A stretch of DNA of 64,000 nt from JACKBJ01 sp964549495. Lineage in GTDB: Bacteria > Chloroflexota > Anaerolineae > Epilineales > Epilineaceae. The notes under the pieces are model-generated. The model did no database searches. It worked only from the letters and a program-made list of their open reading frames with translations, and was not told where the DNA came from. Below are positions 24,601-33,277 of the stretch, piece by piece. Position 1 is the first letter of the stretch. Each line of letters opens with the position of its first letter. The translations under genes and the position numbers were made by a program. The stretch spans positions 1 through 64,000 of the forward strand of contig CAZJWJ010000004.1 of assembly GCA_964549495.1 (NCBI GenBank), in the 5' to 3' direction.

Positions 24601-25079
24601 CGGCCTTCCAGGTCGAAGATCGAGACCCGGCGATTGCCCCGGTCCAGCACGTAGACGCGCGAGCCGTCGACCGCGATGTCGCGCGGATCGCGCAGCTGAT
24701 CCGGACCGTCACCTAGGCGGCCGAAGACGCGGTGCAAGGCGCCGTCCCAGTCGAAGGCTTCGATGCGATGGTTGCCGGCATCGACCACCCAGATCAGGCT
24801 CTCGGTCGCGTCCAGGCCGGCCGGGAAGAGGACCGCGCCGGCCGCGCTCTGCTGGCTGCTGCCCTCCCAGGTGTCCACCAGCCGATAGGCGTGCTGCAGT
24901 CCCTGCTGCTGGGCGCTGGCTTCGGAGGGGGCGCGCTCGGGGAGCAGGCCGAGGCCGAGCAGGGCCGCCGCGAGCCCCAGGATGGCCGCGCTCCAGACGC
25001 GCGATCCTGCGGACCTCGTCCGGGGGTCCGGATCCGGGTTCGGGCTCGTGCTCGGGACTGGGCTGTCGGCCTTGGGCAT
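21609..25079 (-). CDS. secreted NHL/beta-propeller protein with two VWA domains
   Basis: This 1156-residue predicted exported protein starts at ATG 25079 behind GAGGAG; earlier in-frame starts lack a ribosome site and a signal. A signal anchor lies at about 28-48. NHL-type propeller repeats ('VVDAGNHRIEAFDWDG', 'VLDRGNRRVSIFDLEG', 'VLDAWPRVQAFDTRG') fill about 60-600. The first VWA domain has intact MIDAS motifs DKSYS, ATNI and LTDG. A beta-sandwich region follows, then a linker of Pro/Thr repeats ending IFLPLVLWQRC. The second VWA domain has DTSGS, GTRI and LTDG. It is the last gene of the three-gene VWA operon starting at 30751. It probably binds ligands in a metal-dependent way outside the cell. 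Confidence 0.8.
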   Translation of the reverse strand: MPKADSPVPSTSPNPDPDPRTRSAGSRVWSAAILGLAAALLGLGLLPERAPSEASAQQQGLQHAYRLVDTWEGSSQQSAAGAVLFPAGLDATESLIWVVDAGNHRIEAFDWDGALHRVFGRLGDGPDQLRDPRDIAVDGSRVYVLDRGNRRVSIFDLEGRPIERWEDLQLDSPWGIAAGGGRVYVSEPERGQVVVARDGQVEARWSVDGQPRGLDLGPDGLLRVTRPALGLVSSYRPDGGLDAEIAQPNQELAPWDVSVDEDGGLYVQSARAILWYPAGEVVSRQAMYRDGLAGLTHWPRKGVVATVVDEQRTWHGLIAFDWKPADGERIWDRPYLGFPQGRFHEPRAVHAGADGQIYVLDAWPRVQAFDTRGQPSLQRVPGLAPTRLFEPVDLTATAAGALYVVEPRHLTQLAPDGAVLASLRLRRGNTEQWGTAIGLHDAGRRVGLLDSAGSQMLDYGITQTLRPIGGFALETPGEGWSLWWDLVALHGPSGERIYAAARGDRRIAVFEDGQAAGGWSVEGIPIRMAAGPEDQLFVLFKGGLVQEYAADGRLLAEWDAASVAAGASEVVDLTVDDAGRVYTVDRAAGNLRIWARDPDAEPEPAPRRGDGCSLRGDKRAAPASLVLGQTVTVTLSLGGDCPSAGSGADIILAVDKSYSMQADGKITDTIAAALSFVDGIDFGQDRLAVVAFDNTASLAQGLTADEAAIRSAITGLVPLGATNIAAAMNLAVDELTGPRGRAEADRVIVLLTDGKDDEPAAVLDAARRAKRSAGARVFTIGFGQVDPMVMVRSASSPEDNYYAPDSSTLDQIYGEIARRLSATVLARRMQIQDEIPANMRYVGPVSGPAPSRAGQILTWDLVDLPFGGIDLSYALEPQQLGRHPTNVEATADFTDGLDETGSLRFPVPEVEVLSLPPTPTLTPTPFPTPTPRPPSTDTPPPPEPIFLPLVLWQRCLDREILADVVLVTDTSGSMALPAAGEEGPTRLEAAVEAAGRFVTGLLEDQDGNRVALVSFDEQSRLVQGLTGDLAAVRQALAGLETFQGTRIDLGIAEALDELTGERSAPDHNRVMVLLTDGRVADESIEAASIDAAARAKDAGILVLAIGLGNEQDVDFELLSAVASRPDLVFQAPTAAELEAIYSQIAYTIECPNLDWP

Positions 25080-25113
25080 CTGGAAGCTCCTCGCGGATCG
25101 ATTCGATGCGGGT

Positions 25114-28100
25114 TCAGGGTCCGCCGCAGGGCAGCTGGCGTGCCAGCTCGGCATAGATGCGCGCCAGATCCTCGGCCTCCGGCGCGAGGATGCGGCGGCT
25201 CGGATCGCCGGCCACGGACGCCAGCAGCCGGGCATCCACGTCCTGCCCCAGCCCGATGGCATAGGTCAGCGCCGCGACCTGCCGCAGGCGACCGGCCGCC
25301 GCCAGCACCTCCGCCTCGGTCGTGCCCGAGGGCCGACCGTCGGTCAGCAGGATGGCCGCGGCGAGCTTCTCCGGGTCGCGATCATCCGGGCTCAGGGCGT
25401 CCACCGCCCGTTCGAGGCCCAGGTCGATGCGCGTGCCGGCCGCCTGGGGTAGGCTGCGCAGCGCCCTTTGGACGGCCGCGGCATCTCCGCTGAGCGGCAG
25501 GTCGATGGCGGCATCGGTATTGAAGTGTACCAGGGCTACCGCATCGCCGCCGGCCAGGTCCAGGAGCTCGACGAAGCCCGCGGCCGCCTCGATGGCCAAT
25601 TCGAGCTTGCTCCGGCCACCGCTGGCCAGGTCGAGCATGCTGCTGGAGGTGTCCAGGATCAAGACCACATCCAGGTGCTGCTCGAGCAGGCAGCCTCGCC
25701 GCTGCAAGAGCGGCAGGTAGATCGGCCGCGGTACCACGGTCGGACCCGTGGTGGGCGTGATGCTCGGCGTCGGGCTGGGGCTGGGCGTCTGGCTGGGTGT
25801 GGGCGTTGCGGTCGGGGCGACCACCTCGACCTCGGGCACCGGAAAGTCGACCCGGCCGCGGCGGCCCAGGCCATCGGTGCCCTCGCCGACGGCCAGGACG
25901 TTGGTGGGGTGCCGGCCGGTCTCCAGCGGGCGGACCCGGTAGCGCAGCTCGATGCCGGAAAGCGGCACCTCGGCAAGGCGCCAGGTGAGCAGCTGGCCTT
26001 GGACCTCGGGCTCGGGCGCGCCGCTGCCGGCCACGAAGGCCATGTTGCGCGGCAATTCGTCGCGCACCGTCAGGTTGCCGAAGAGCACCTCGGCCGTGAT
26101 GCGCGCGGCGATGGCCCGGTAGACCTCGGTCAGGTCCCGGGCGGCGCTGGCGAAGTAGTAGTCCTCCGGCGCGCTGGCCATCTGGCGCAAGAGCGCCTCG
26201 TTGGCGCCGGCCCCGAAACCGATGGTAAAGAGGCGCGCGCCCTCCAGCCGGCTCTGGTCGGCCGCGCGCAGGGCGGCCGGTACCGCCGAACCGCCGTCGG
26301 TGAGCAGTACGATCACCGAGTTGGCTGAGAGCCGCCGCCGCGGACCGGTCAATTCGAAGCGCGCCGCGTCCACGCCGGCCGCGATGTCCGTGCCGCCGCC
26401 GGCCACCAAGCCCTCGATGGCTTCCTCCACCAAGCTGGCATCGCTCGACAAGGGTGCCAGGAGCAAGGCCTCCTGGTTGAAGCCCACCACCGCCACCCGG
26501 TCGCGCGAAAAGTCCATGGCGGCGGTGAAGGCGATGGCGGCTTCTTGGGCCGCTTCCATCTTCTCGCCGATCATCGAACCGGAATGGTCGATGACCAGGA
26601 TCACGTCCGACTCGGGCAGGATGTCCGGACATCGGCCGCCCACCCGCAGGCGGATGGTGGTCTCCTGACCCAGGATCAGGCGCGTCGGATCGGCCCACTT
26701 GTCGCCCTCGGCGGCGCAGGCCGGCTCGAAGTCGGGCAGATCTCCCGGATCGCCTTCCGGATCCGGCGTGAAGACCGCCACGCGGTCGAGTCCCGCATCG
26801 GCCACCAACAGGCGGCCGGCGGCATCGACGGTCAGGTCGGCCGGCCGGCTGCCGGCCTCGCCCAGGCTGGCATCCCAGGCGGCCATCAGCTGGCCGTCGG
26901 CGGTATAGACCAGCACCCAGCCGTGGCCGTTGAGCACGTAGGCCCGTCCCGCTTCGTCCGAGGTCACCCGCAGGGGGCGGCCGGGCACCGACCAGGCGGC
27001 GCGCAGCGTGCCACTGACCGGCTCTCGCAGTTCGAGGCTGTCGGAACTGCGATTGATCAGGAACCAGCCGTCCGGGGCCGGTGCCAGGTCCCAGAGGGCG
27101 ATCGGTGCGGCGCCGGGGCTGCCGAAGCGCCAGATCGGATCGATCTGGCCGGTGCCGGTCAGCCGCACCAGGCGTTGACCGCCCACGTCGAGCGCGAAGA
27201 CGCCTTCGGGGCGGGCTGCGGCGGCCACCAGCCAGCTGTAGCCGCCGGCCGGCGGGTCCAGCTGGCTGCTACCGGCCGGGCTGCCGTCGGCCGCGTAGCG
27301 CGTCGCCCGGTCATCGGCCACCACCCACAGCCCGCCGTCGGCGGCCGGTGCCAGGTCGTCCAGGCGGCCCACGCCATGCTGGTCGAGGGCTTGGCCGGCG
27401 GCATCGAAGCGCTGCACCCGCGGCCAGCGGTCGGCCAGGCGCGCGCCATCGCCCTGGCCGGCGATGCGGAAGGGCGCGTCGATGCGTCCCAGCGGGAGCT
27501 CGAAGTCGCCCCACTCGGCGTTCATGGCCGGGTCGCGTGGTGGGTTGCCGATCCAGTGGCGGACACCGTGCAGCGGCCGGTTGGTGTCGACGAAGCTGGC
27601 CAGGAGATGGCTAACCCCGGCCGCGTCGCGGCCGAGGGTCAGACCGGCCACACCGGCCAGGGCCAGCGCGCTGCCGCTCCGCTCGGGCAGGCTGATCTCG
27701 TCTCGATAGCGCCGGATGCTGCCGTCGGCGTGGCCGACCAGGATGTCCCCGCCCTGCCAGTCGACCTCGACGTCCTCCGGCAACTCGGCCAGCGGCGCCT
27801 CCTCGATCGAGCGGCCCTGGCGATCGAAGACGACCAGCCGTTGGTTGCCCCGGTCGGCCACCACCAAGCGGCCATCGGCCGTGAAGGCGGCACCGCGGGG
27901 CCGGTTGAGCTGGCCGGCGCCCTCGCCAAAGCCGCCCCAGGTGGCCTGACGCTGGCCGTCCGCGCGGTGGATGTGCACCTGGCTGGTCTCGTTGTCGACC
28001 ACCGCGATCCGCCCGTCCGGGCTGGCGGCGATACCCCAGGCCCCGGGCAGCTCGGGCCATTGGCCCGCGTACTGCCCCTGACTGGAGAAGACCGCCACCC

Positions 28101-28500
28101 GGTCGTGGCCCGGATCGGTCACCAGCAGCAGATCGCCTTGGAGGGCGACATCGCGCGGGCCGGCCAGCCCGCCCGCCTCGGCCGCGTCGATCGGGCCGAT
28201 GCTGCGCAGGTACGCGCCGTCGACGTCGAATACCTGCACGCGCTGGTTGCCGCTGTCCACGATGTAGACGCTGGCCTGGTCGGTGAAGGGATCCAATTCG
28301 AAGGCCAGGCCGCGCGGCTGGTAGAAGGCATCCGGCCCCACCGCCGCCGCGTCGGTCTCCCAGACGGCCGAGAGCGACCATGCCTCGACGGGCGCGGCGG
28401 CGACCGGCGCCGACCCTCTCGGGCCGCCGCCGATCGCCGCCAGCGCGACGCCTAGGAGCGCGACGGCAGCGCCGAGAGCGATGCGATGAGAATGCTGCAT
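25114..28500 (-). CDS. secreted NHL/beta-propeller protein with two VWA domains (paralogue)
   Basis: This 1128-residue protein has the same order as its downstream neighbour. A signal peptide (1-37) is followed by NHL-type repeats (about 60-590: VDSGNQRVQVFDVDG, VADRGNQRLVVFDRQG). The first VWA has DHSGS, GGTDI and LTDG. A beta-sandwich region and a Pro/Thr/Ser linker ending IYLPLLQRRGC follow. The second VWA has DTSSS, GTRI and LTDG, and the C-terminus is LPCGGP. It sits 34 nt upstream of the neighbour and 28 nt after the preceding gene, in one operon. The ribosome site is weak. The duplication is old: sequences differ widely outside motifs. Confidence 0.8.
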   Translation of the reverse strand: MQHSHRIALGAAVALLGVALAAIGGGPRGSAPVAAAPVEAWSLSAVWETDAAAVGPDAFYQPRGLAFELDPFTDQASVYIVDSGNQRVQVFDVDGAYLRSIGPIDAAEAGGLAGPRDVALQGDLLLVTDPGHDRVAVFSSQGQYAGQWPELPGAWGIAASPDGRIAVVDNETSQVHIHRADGQRQATWGGFGEGAGQLNRPRGAAFTADGRLVVADRGNQRLVVFDRQGRSIEEAPLAELPEDVEVDWQGGDILVGHADGSIRRYRDEISLPERSGSALALAGVAGLTLGRDAAGVSHLLASFVDTNRPLHGVRHWIGNPPRDPAMNAEWGDFELPLGRIDAPFRIAGQGDGARLADRWPRVQRFDAAGQALDQHGVGRLDDLAPAADGGLWVVADDRATRYAADGSPAGSSQLDPPAGGYSWLVAAAARPEGVFALDVGGQRLVRLTGTGQIDPIWRFGSPGAAPIALWDLAPAPDGWFLINRSSDSLELREPVSGTLRAAWSVPGRPLRVTSDEAGRAYVLNGHGWVLVYTADGQLMAAWDASLGEAGSRPADLTVDAAGRLLVADAGLDRVAVFTPDPEGDPGDLPDFEPACAAEGDKWADPTRLILGQETTIRLRVGGRCPDILPESDVILVIDHSGSMIGEKMEAAQEAAIAFTAAMDFSRDRVAVVGFNQEALLLAPLSSDASLVEEAIEGLVAGGGTDIAAGVDAARFELTGPRRRLSANSVIVLLTDGGSAVPAALRAADQSRLEGARLFTIGFGAGANEALLRQMASAPEDYYFASAARDLTEVYRAIAARITAEVLFGNLTVRDELPRNMAFVAGSGAPEPEVQGQLLTWRLAEVPLSGIELRYRVRPLETGRHPTNVLAVGEGTDGLGRRGRVDFPVPEVEVVAPTATPTPSQTPSPSPTPSITPTTGPTVVPRPIYLPLLQRRGCLLEQHLDVVLILDTSSSMLDLASGGRSKLELAIEAAAGFVELLDLAGGDAVALVHFNTDAAIDLPLSGDAAAVQRALRSLPQAAGTRIDLGLERAVDALSPDDRDPEKLAAAILLTDGRPSGTTEAEVLAAAGRLRQVAALTYAIGLGQDVDARLLASVAGDPSRRILAPEAEDLARIYAELARQLPCGGP

Positions 28501-28528
28501 GGTCTCGGCGCTGCCTTTCAGCCGATCG

Positions 28529-30751
28529 TCACGGACAGGGGATGACCGTTCCGATCTCGCGGTAGATCAGCTCCAGGTCCTCCGCGTCCGGGGCGGCCAC
28601 GAAGTCGCCGGGTGAGGCGATCTGCTCGAGGAAGCTGCGCGCCTCCTCGCTCAGCTGGCCCAAGCCGACGCTGAAGAGCTGGCTGCCGGTGGCCTTGAAC
28701 TGTTCGGCCACCGTGATGGCGTTGCTGCCATCGGCGGGCTCACCGTCGGTCAGGACGATCATCGTCTGCTTGGCTCCGGGGCGGCTGGTCGCCTGCAGCT
28801 GTTGCAGGCCGGCCGCCAGGCCCTCGCCGATGAAGGTCCCGCCGGCCTGGGTGCCCGGCAGCTGGTCCAATGCGGCGAAGAGCGCTTGCCGGTCGCCGGT
28901 CAGGGCCGAGGCCACCGTCGGCTGACCGTTGAAGCCGACCACCGTCACCTGCGCACGGCTGCTGCGGTCGGTGGGCAGGAGCAGGTCGACCAGCGCCTTG
29001 CCGGCGCCCACGGCCGCGTCGATCTTGGCCACGCCGCCGGCGCGCGTCGGATCGCTCATGCTGTTGGAGGTGTCGATGACCAAGGCGATGTCCACCACCT
29101 GGTCCTCGGGCACGCAAGGCGTGGCCGTCGCGGTCGGTTCCGGCCAGACCTTCCACACCAAGGGCAGGTAGCGCGGCCCGGGTGTCGGCGTCGCGGTCGG
29201 CGGGATCTCCGTCGCGGTCGGCGTGTTGGTCGGCGTGCTGGTCGAGGTCGGGGTGGGGGTCTTGGTGGGCGCGTTGACGACGATCGAGACGTCCGGGTAG
29301 CGCATCGTGCCCGTCAGGGCCAGCGTGTCGGTGTAGCGCAGGAGCGCCTCGTAGCTCACCGGCAGGACACCCGACTCCAGCGGCTCGACTTCATAGCTGA
29401 CCGTGATCGGATCGCCAGGCGGGGCGAAGCTCCACTCGAGCACCGGACCGGAGACGGTCATCGTCGGCGGGTTGGCCGAGCCCGGTACGAGCTGCAGGTT
29501 GGGCATCAGCTCGTCGTGCACCAGGGCCGTTTCCATCGAAAGCGGATTGAAGGCGGCCAGCTCGGTCTCGAAGAGGTGGATGAACTCCTTGACGTCGCGC
29601 AGCTCGAGCGCGTACTCGTTTTCGGAGGCGAGCTGACGCAGCTTCCGCCGGTCGGCATCGCGGCCGGCGGCCATGGTCACGATCTCGACCTCGTCGCTCT
29701 GGTTGCCGGCACCGGGCCGGAAGTCCCGGCGGCAGAACAGGCCGTCGGAGAGCACCAGCAGAATCTTCGCGCGATCCTCGTCTTGGATGATGCGACCGAA
29801 GCGGTCGCGCTCGACGAACATGGTATCGGTGGTGCGCAAGCCCAGGTCGATGCGGCTATGGCCGCTGCCGCGCAGCGAGCTGACGCGGTTGCGGACGTTG
29901 TCGGCCCGATCGGTGAGCTTGACCAAGCGCGTGCCGCGGTCGTTGAAGGCGGCCAGCCCGACGCGCAAGCGCCCTTCGCTTTCGGCCTGGCGCAGCTCGG
30001 GCCGATCCAGGATCTCGCGGATCGTCTGCTGGATATCGCGGATCAGGTCCTCGTCGCCGCCGGGCTCCACCGAGTCGTCGGCGGCGCCGCCCTTGGGGGT
30101 CGGCGTCTCCTTACCGGGTGGATCCGGAGGCAGCGGGGGCGCCGGGGTCCCTGGCTGGTCGGGCTCGACCGGGGCCAATCGCAGGAGGGACAACAGACCG
30201 CCCCCGGGCCCCGGTCCCGGTCCCGGTCCCGGCCCCGGTCCCGGTCCCGGCCCCGGCCCCGGCCCCGGTCCGTCATCGCCGGCGCCCGTGCCGCAGCCCG
30301 GCGGATCGTCGCCTGGCCCCGGCCCCGGATCGCCCGGACCCGGTCCGGGATCGCCTGGATCCCCTGGATCTCCTGGATCTCCCGGGTCACCGGGATCACC
30401 GGGATCACCCGGTCCTGGTCCGGGATCGCCCGGATCCCCGGGGTCGCTACCGTTTCCGCCGCGTGTATCGCGCGTCATCGAGTTGGAGATGTCGGCCAGG
30501 AACACCAGATCGACCGGCTTGGCCTGGGCCGGACAGGTGTGGGTCATGATCAGGGTCACCTGCGCGGTTTGGCCCAAGTCGATCGTGTTGGGCTCCACGT
30601 ACTTCTGGAGCATGGGCACGCAGGCGCTGCTCTGCTCACCGGGAGGGGACTGCAGCGTGGACAGCCCTCCCAACCAGGTCAGGGCCCCGAGGGCCAGTAG
30701 GGTGATCGCGATAGGCAGGCTGCCGATCGCTAGCGTCTTGATGTGGCGCAT
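28529..30751 (-). CDS. double-VWA secreted protein with collagen-like insert
   Basis: This 740-residue first gene of the VWA operon starts at ATG 30751 behind GGAGGA. A signal anchor (about 7-30) leads to a VWA domain whose MIDAS DISNS (about 88-92) is followed at once by an insert of about 100 residues. The insert consists of G-D-P and P-G repeats (tandem 9-bp and 6-bp DNA units) plus a Pro-rich stretch. The VWA fold then resumes (RVGLAAFND, RIDLG, LVLSDGLFC). A beta-sandwich region, a PTPTSTSTPTNTPT-type linker and YLPLVW precede an intact second VWA (DTSNS, GGTF, LTDGE). The end is VIPCP. The insert in the MIDAS loop is unusual. Confidence 0.78.
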   Translation of the reverse strand: MRHIKTLAIGSLPIAITLLALGALTWLGGLSTLQSPPGEQSSACVPMLQKYVEPNTIDLGQTAQVTLIMTHTCPAQAKPVDLVFLADISNSMTRDTRGGNGSDPGDPGDPGPGPGDPGDPGDPGDPGDPGDPGDPGPGPGDPGPGPGDDPPGCGTGAGDDGPGPGPGPGPGPGPGPGPGPGPGGGLLSLLRLAPVEPDQPGTPAPPLPPDPPGKETPTPKGGAADDSVEPGGDEDLIRDIQQTIREILDRPELRQAESEGRLRVGLAAFNDRGTRLVKLTDRADNVRNRVSSLRGSGHSRIDLGLRTTDTMFVERDRFGRIIQDEDRAKILLVLSDGLFCRRDFRPGAGNQSDEVEIVTMAAGRDADRRKLRQLASENEYALELRDVKEFIHLFETELAAFNPLSMETALVHDELMPNLQLVPGSANPPTMTVSGPVLEWSFAPPGDPITVSYEVEPLESGVLPVSYEALLRYTDTLALTGTMRYPDVSIVVNAPTKTPTPTSTSTPTNTPTATEIPPTATPTPGPRYLPLVWKVWPEPTATATPCVPEDQVVDIALVIDTSNSMSDPTRAGGVAKIDAAVGAGKALVDLLLPTDRSSRAQVTVVGFNGQPTVASALTGDRQALFAALDQLPGTQAGGTFIGEGLAAGLQQLQATSRPGAKQTMIVLTDGEPADGSNAITVAEQFKATGSQLFSVGLGQLSEEARSFLEQIASPGDFVAAPDAEDLELIYREIGTVIPCP
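30204..30271. repeat. 6-bp tandem repeat encoding Pro-Gly
   Basis: About eleven units of CCCGGT/CCCGGC (plus-strand reading) encode alternating Pro-Gly in the VWA protein at 28529-30751. Third-position variation shows it is not a recent perfect expansion. Confidence 0.85.
30312..30444. repeat. 9-bp tandem repeat encoding Gly-Asp-Pro / Gly-Pro-Gly
   Basis: Degenerate 9-bp units (ggatcaccc, ggatctcct, ggatcgccc) encode collagen-like GDP triplets mixed with PGPG in the first VWA domain of the gene at 28529-30751. Confidence 0.85.
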
Positions 30752-30840
30752 CTCGACTGTCCTCCACGGATCGCCGGGCCGATCACGACATGACGCCGAG
30801 TCGGGCCCGAACCGGTCGTAAAATGATGGTCTGGGTAGGG

Positions 30841-30869
30841 ATGATACCGACTGGAAAGGACCGCTTCAA
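30841..30869 (-). promoter_or_regulatory. promoter of the three-gene VWA operon
   Basis: On the minus strand TTGAAG (30869-30864) and TATCAT (30846-30841) are 17 nt apart, about 90 nt before the first start codon. Confidence 0.5.
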
Positions 30870-30896
30870 GCCGAGGCCCGCAGCGGCGGCTGCCGG

Positions 30897-30940
30897 GAAA
30901 CGAGAACGACCGGGTGTGGCACGCAGGCCACACCCGGTCG
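30897..30940 (-). terminator. terminator of the VWA gene at 30992-32968
   Basis: A perfect 13-bp stem (30907-30919 with 30928-30940) and an 8-nt loop are followed on the minus strand by the T-rich TTCTCGTTTCCC. It separates this gene from the next VWA operon. Confidence 0.7.
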
Positions 30941-30991
30941 GGACTCGCTATCGCGTCGATGCTGGGCGGGGGCTAGACCCCAGGTCCGGCA

Positions 30992-32968
30992 TCAGCGGCC
31001 TCGTCCGAAGAGGTCACCGGAGTTGAAGCAGGGATCCTTGTCGAATTCCTCGTGGATCTCGTTGTAGATCCCGGCCACCTGCTCGGCGTCCAGCGCCAGG
31101 TAGAACATATCCGGCGAGGTCGCGCATTCCTCGAGCAGCCAGGGCAGCACGCGGTCGATCAGGTCCTCGGCGTCCGGTCGACCCACACCGATGGTGTAGA
31201 CCCGGATGCCCTGGGCCTTGGCCGCAGCGGCCGTCTCCAGCACCGAGCATTCCTGGCGCGGGCAGTCGGGGAAGTCGGTCCCCGGCCCGAAGGGCACGCG
31301 GTTGGGCAGGCCGTCGGTCAGCATGACCATTACCGGGATGTTGTCCGGAACCGGTCGGCCGTCCGGGAAGGTCCCGTTGCCCTTCTTGCGCAGATCCTCG
31401 GGCAATGCCTCGGCCCCGATGTCGAAGGCCTTGTCGAGGCGGGTGCCCTCGGCGCGGCGCGCCGGCAGGTTGTCCAGCGCGGCCAGGATGGCGGCCTGGT
31501 CGTTGGTCAGCGACTGCTCGATGCCGGCGTTGTCGTTGAACCAGCTGACGGACACCTGGTCGTACTGATCGTAGTCGTTGGGCGTGAAGTCCATGGTCGC
31601 CACGAAGAGCTTGGCGGCCTCGATCACGGCCTGCTGCTTGGCGCGGCCGGCCGCCGTCGGGCGGTCCATCGAGGTCGACATGTCCAAGACCAGCGAGACG
31701 TCGGCGAACTGGTAGCCCTCGGTCCCAATGCACTCCTCGGTGATGAGGATGGGCAGGTAGATCGGACCCGGCGTCGGCGTCGGCGTGTTGGTCGGCGTCG
31801 GCGTATTGGTCGGCGTATTGGTCGGCGTCGGGGTCGGCGTCGGGGGCAGGTCGGTCGGCGTCGGCGGCGGCTCGGCCGGCGTCGGCTGCTGCTGCGGCCG
31901 GAAGACCATCACGTAGGGGATGGGGAACTCTTCGGTGCCGCTGCGGTTCTGGTTGTCGCGGTACTCCGCCACCGCCGATACGTTGGTGGCATGGAAGCCC
32001 ACGTCCATCGGCCGCACCTGGAAGGTGAAGGTCACGCCGTCCTTGGGCACGAAGTTCTGCTGCCACTCGAGCGTCTTCTCGTCGCTCGAGATGCTCTTGA
32101 CGGGCGGCTGCGCGCTGTTGGCGACGTACTCCATGTTGGCCGGCAGGATGTCGACCACCGTCAGCTGCCGGAGGGTGATGTTGATCACCTCGTCGCGGAT
32201 GCGCTCGAAGACCTGGATCAGGCCGCCGGCGTTCTCGACTTGGTAGAAGTAGCGGGCGCTGGATGCCACCTCGCGCATGCAGGCCGCGTCACAGCCGGAG
32301 CCCACGCAGACAGCGATCATCAGGATGCCCTGGCTCTTGGCCGAACGCGCGGCCTGCAGCACCGGATCGCAGCCCGCGTTGTTGGCACCATCCGAGAGGA
32401 CCACCATGATCTCGTTGATCACCTGTCCCTGGGCCAGGTTGCGCCCCTGGCGCATCACCTTGATGCCTTCCTGGATCCCGCGGTCGATGGCCGTGCCGCC
32501 GTTGGCGCCGATGCGCCCGATGCAGCTGATGGCCCGGCCGACCTCGTTGGTCAGCTGACAGAGTGTGCGGGCGTTCGAGTTGAACTCGACGATGCCCACG
32601 CGCGTATTGGGGTTGTTGGGAAGGTCGAGGCGCTGGATCAGCGTCCGCGCCGCGTCCTTCATCTGCTGGGTGGGCTGGCCGGCCATCGAGCCGGAGCCAT
32701 CCAGCACCAGGACGATGTGCAAGGGCGTGGCCTCGCCGGCGCAGACGGCCTTCACGCTGAGCGTGATGTTGGTCGTCTCGCCGAGCAGCATGGTGTTCGG
32801 GAAGGCGACTTTCTGTGCGTTGGCCACACAGGAACTCTCGCGCGGGTTGACCCGCTGCGAGAGGCTGGATTGCTCGGGCGAGGCTTCGGCCACGGGCAGC
32901 GCGAGAAGCGAGCCACCGACCAATGCCATCGCCACGGCACCGAGCAGGATCGAAATGTACCGGCGCAT
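30992..32968 (-). CDS. secreted double-VWA protein
   Basis: This 658-residue protein's start is placed at ATG 32968 because AAGGAG lies 7 nt before it. The ATG at 32974 touches that site. A signal peptide (about 1-29) is followed by a VWA domain with intact MIDAS DGSGS, GGTAI and LSDGANN, plus a Cys-rich patch CVGSGCDAACM. A beta-sandwich region ends YVMVFRPQQQPTP and leads into a Pro/Thr linker and YLPILI. The second VWA has DMSTS, EGTRL and LTDGLPN. The C-terminus GDLFGRGR lacks the terminal Cys-Pro seen in several relatives. Its N-terminal half is the closest relative of the four single-VWA genes at 34994-39532. Stand-alone unit with its own promoter and terminator. Confidence 0.82.
   Translation of the reverse strand: MRRYISILLGAVAMALVGGSLLALPVAEASPEQSSLSQRVNPRESSCVANAQKVAFPNTMLLGETTNITLSVKAVCAGEATPLHIVLVLDGSGSMAGQPTQQMKDAARTLIQRLDLPNNPNTRVGIVEFNSNARTLCQLTNEVGRAISCIGRIGANGGTAIDRGIQEGIKVMRQGRNLAQGQVINEIMVVLSDGANNAGCDPVLQAARSAKSQGILMIAVCVGSGCDAACMREVASSARYFYQVENAGGLIQVFERIRDEVINITLRQLTVVDILPANMEYVANSAQPPVKSISSDEKTLEWQQNFVPKDGVTFTFQVRPMDVGFHATNVSAVAEYRDNQNRSGTEEFPIPYVMVFRPQQQPTPAEPPPTPTDLPPTPTPTPTNTPTNTPTPTNTPTPTPGPIYLPILITEECIGTEGYQFADVSLVLDMSTSMDRPTAAGRAKQQAVIEAAKLFVATMDFTPNDYDQYDQVSVSWFNDNAGIEQSLTNDQAAILAALDNLPARRAEGTRLDKAFDIGAEALPEDLRKKGNGTFPDGRPVPDNIPVMVMLTDGLPNRVPFGPGTDFPDCPRQECSVLETAAAAKAQGIRVYTIGVGRPDAEDLIDRVLPWLLEECATSPDMFYLALDAEQVAGIYNEIHEEFDKDPCFNSGDLFGRGR
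31765..31880. repeat. low-complexity Pro/Thr linker repeat
   Basis: Degenerate gtcggcgt-type units encode PTPTNTPT-like linker in the VWA gene at 30992-32968. Similar but shorter stretches occur in the other multi-domain VWA genes. Confidence 0.7.
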
Positions 32969-33217
32969 AGCCATACTCCTTCGTTCGACGGATTCTCGAG
33001 AGCCTTGATTTTCGATCCGGTGGTACCGGCCTGTACGTGCTTGGGGAGCTCAGGCCCGCGCCACCGGCGCATCCGCTAGGTTGTCGGTTGACCATGATCG
33101 ACACGTCGCCGAAGCCAACCACCGGCTATCGTAACTCAGGCGCGAAGCGGCTGTCAAACCGCTATCTCACCCCGATCGCAGGGTTGGCTCACGTGCTTCA
33201 CGGGAACTATAACCCAT

Positions 33218-33246
33218 AAGCTACCCAATTGTGGACACCCTGTCAA
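33218..33246 (-). promoter_or_regulatory. promoter of the VWA gene at 30992-32968
   Basis: On the minus strand TTGACA (33246-33241) and TAGCTT (33223-33218) are 17 nt apart. The -35 coincides with one of the repeated TGACAG units. Confidence 0.5.
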
Positions 33247-33277
33247 GAAATCTGTCAGAAAATGTCTGTTTTGTCAG
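33240..33277. repeat. TGTCA direct repeats, possible operator
   Basis: CTGTCA occurs at 33240 and 33252, with related TGTCT at 33263 and TGTCA at 33272. Read on the minus strand these are TGACAG units, the first overlapping the -35 box. The layout suggests a regulator site; spacing (12, 10, 9) differs from the 11-bp PHO arrays. Confidence 0.4.

Noticed and set aside
26545..28455. 636-codon plus-strand frame opposite the second propeller-VWA gene
   Set aside because: Antisense shadow; composition and lack of motifs do not support a protein.
30312..30444. Regular repeats that could suggest a CRISPR array
   Set aside because: Units are 9 bp, in frame and without spacers; they encode Gly-Asp-Pro repeats inside a VWA protein.
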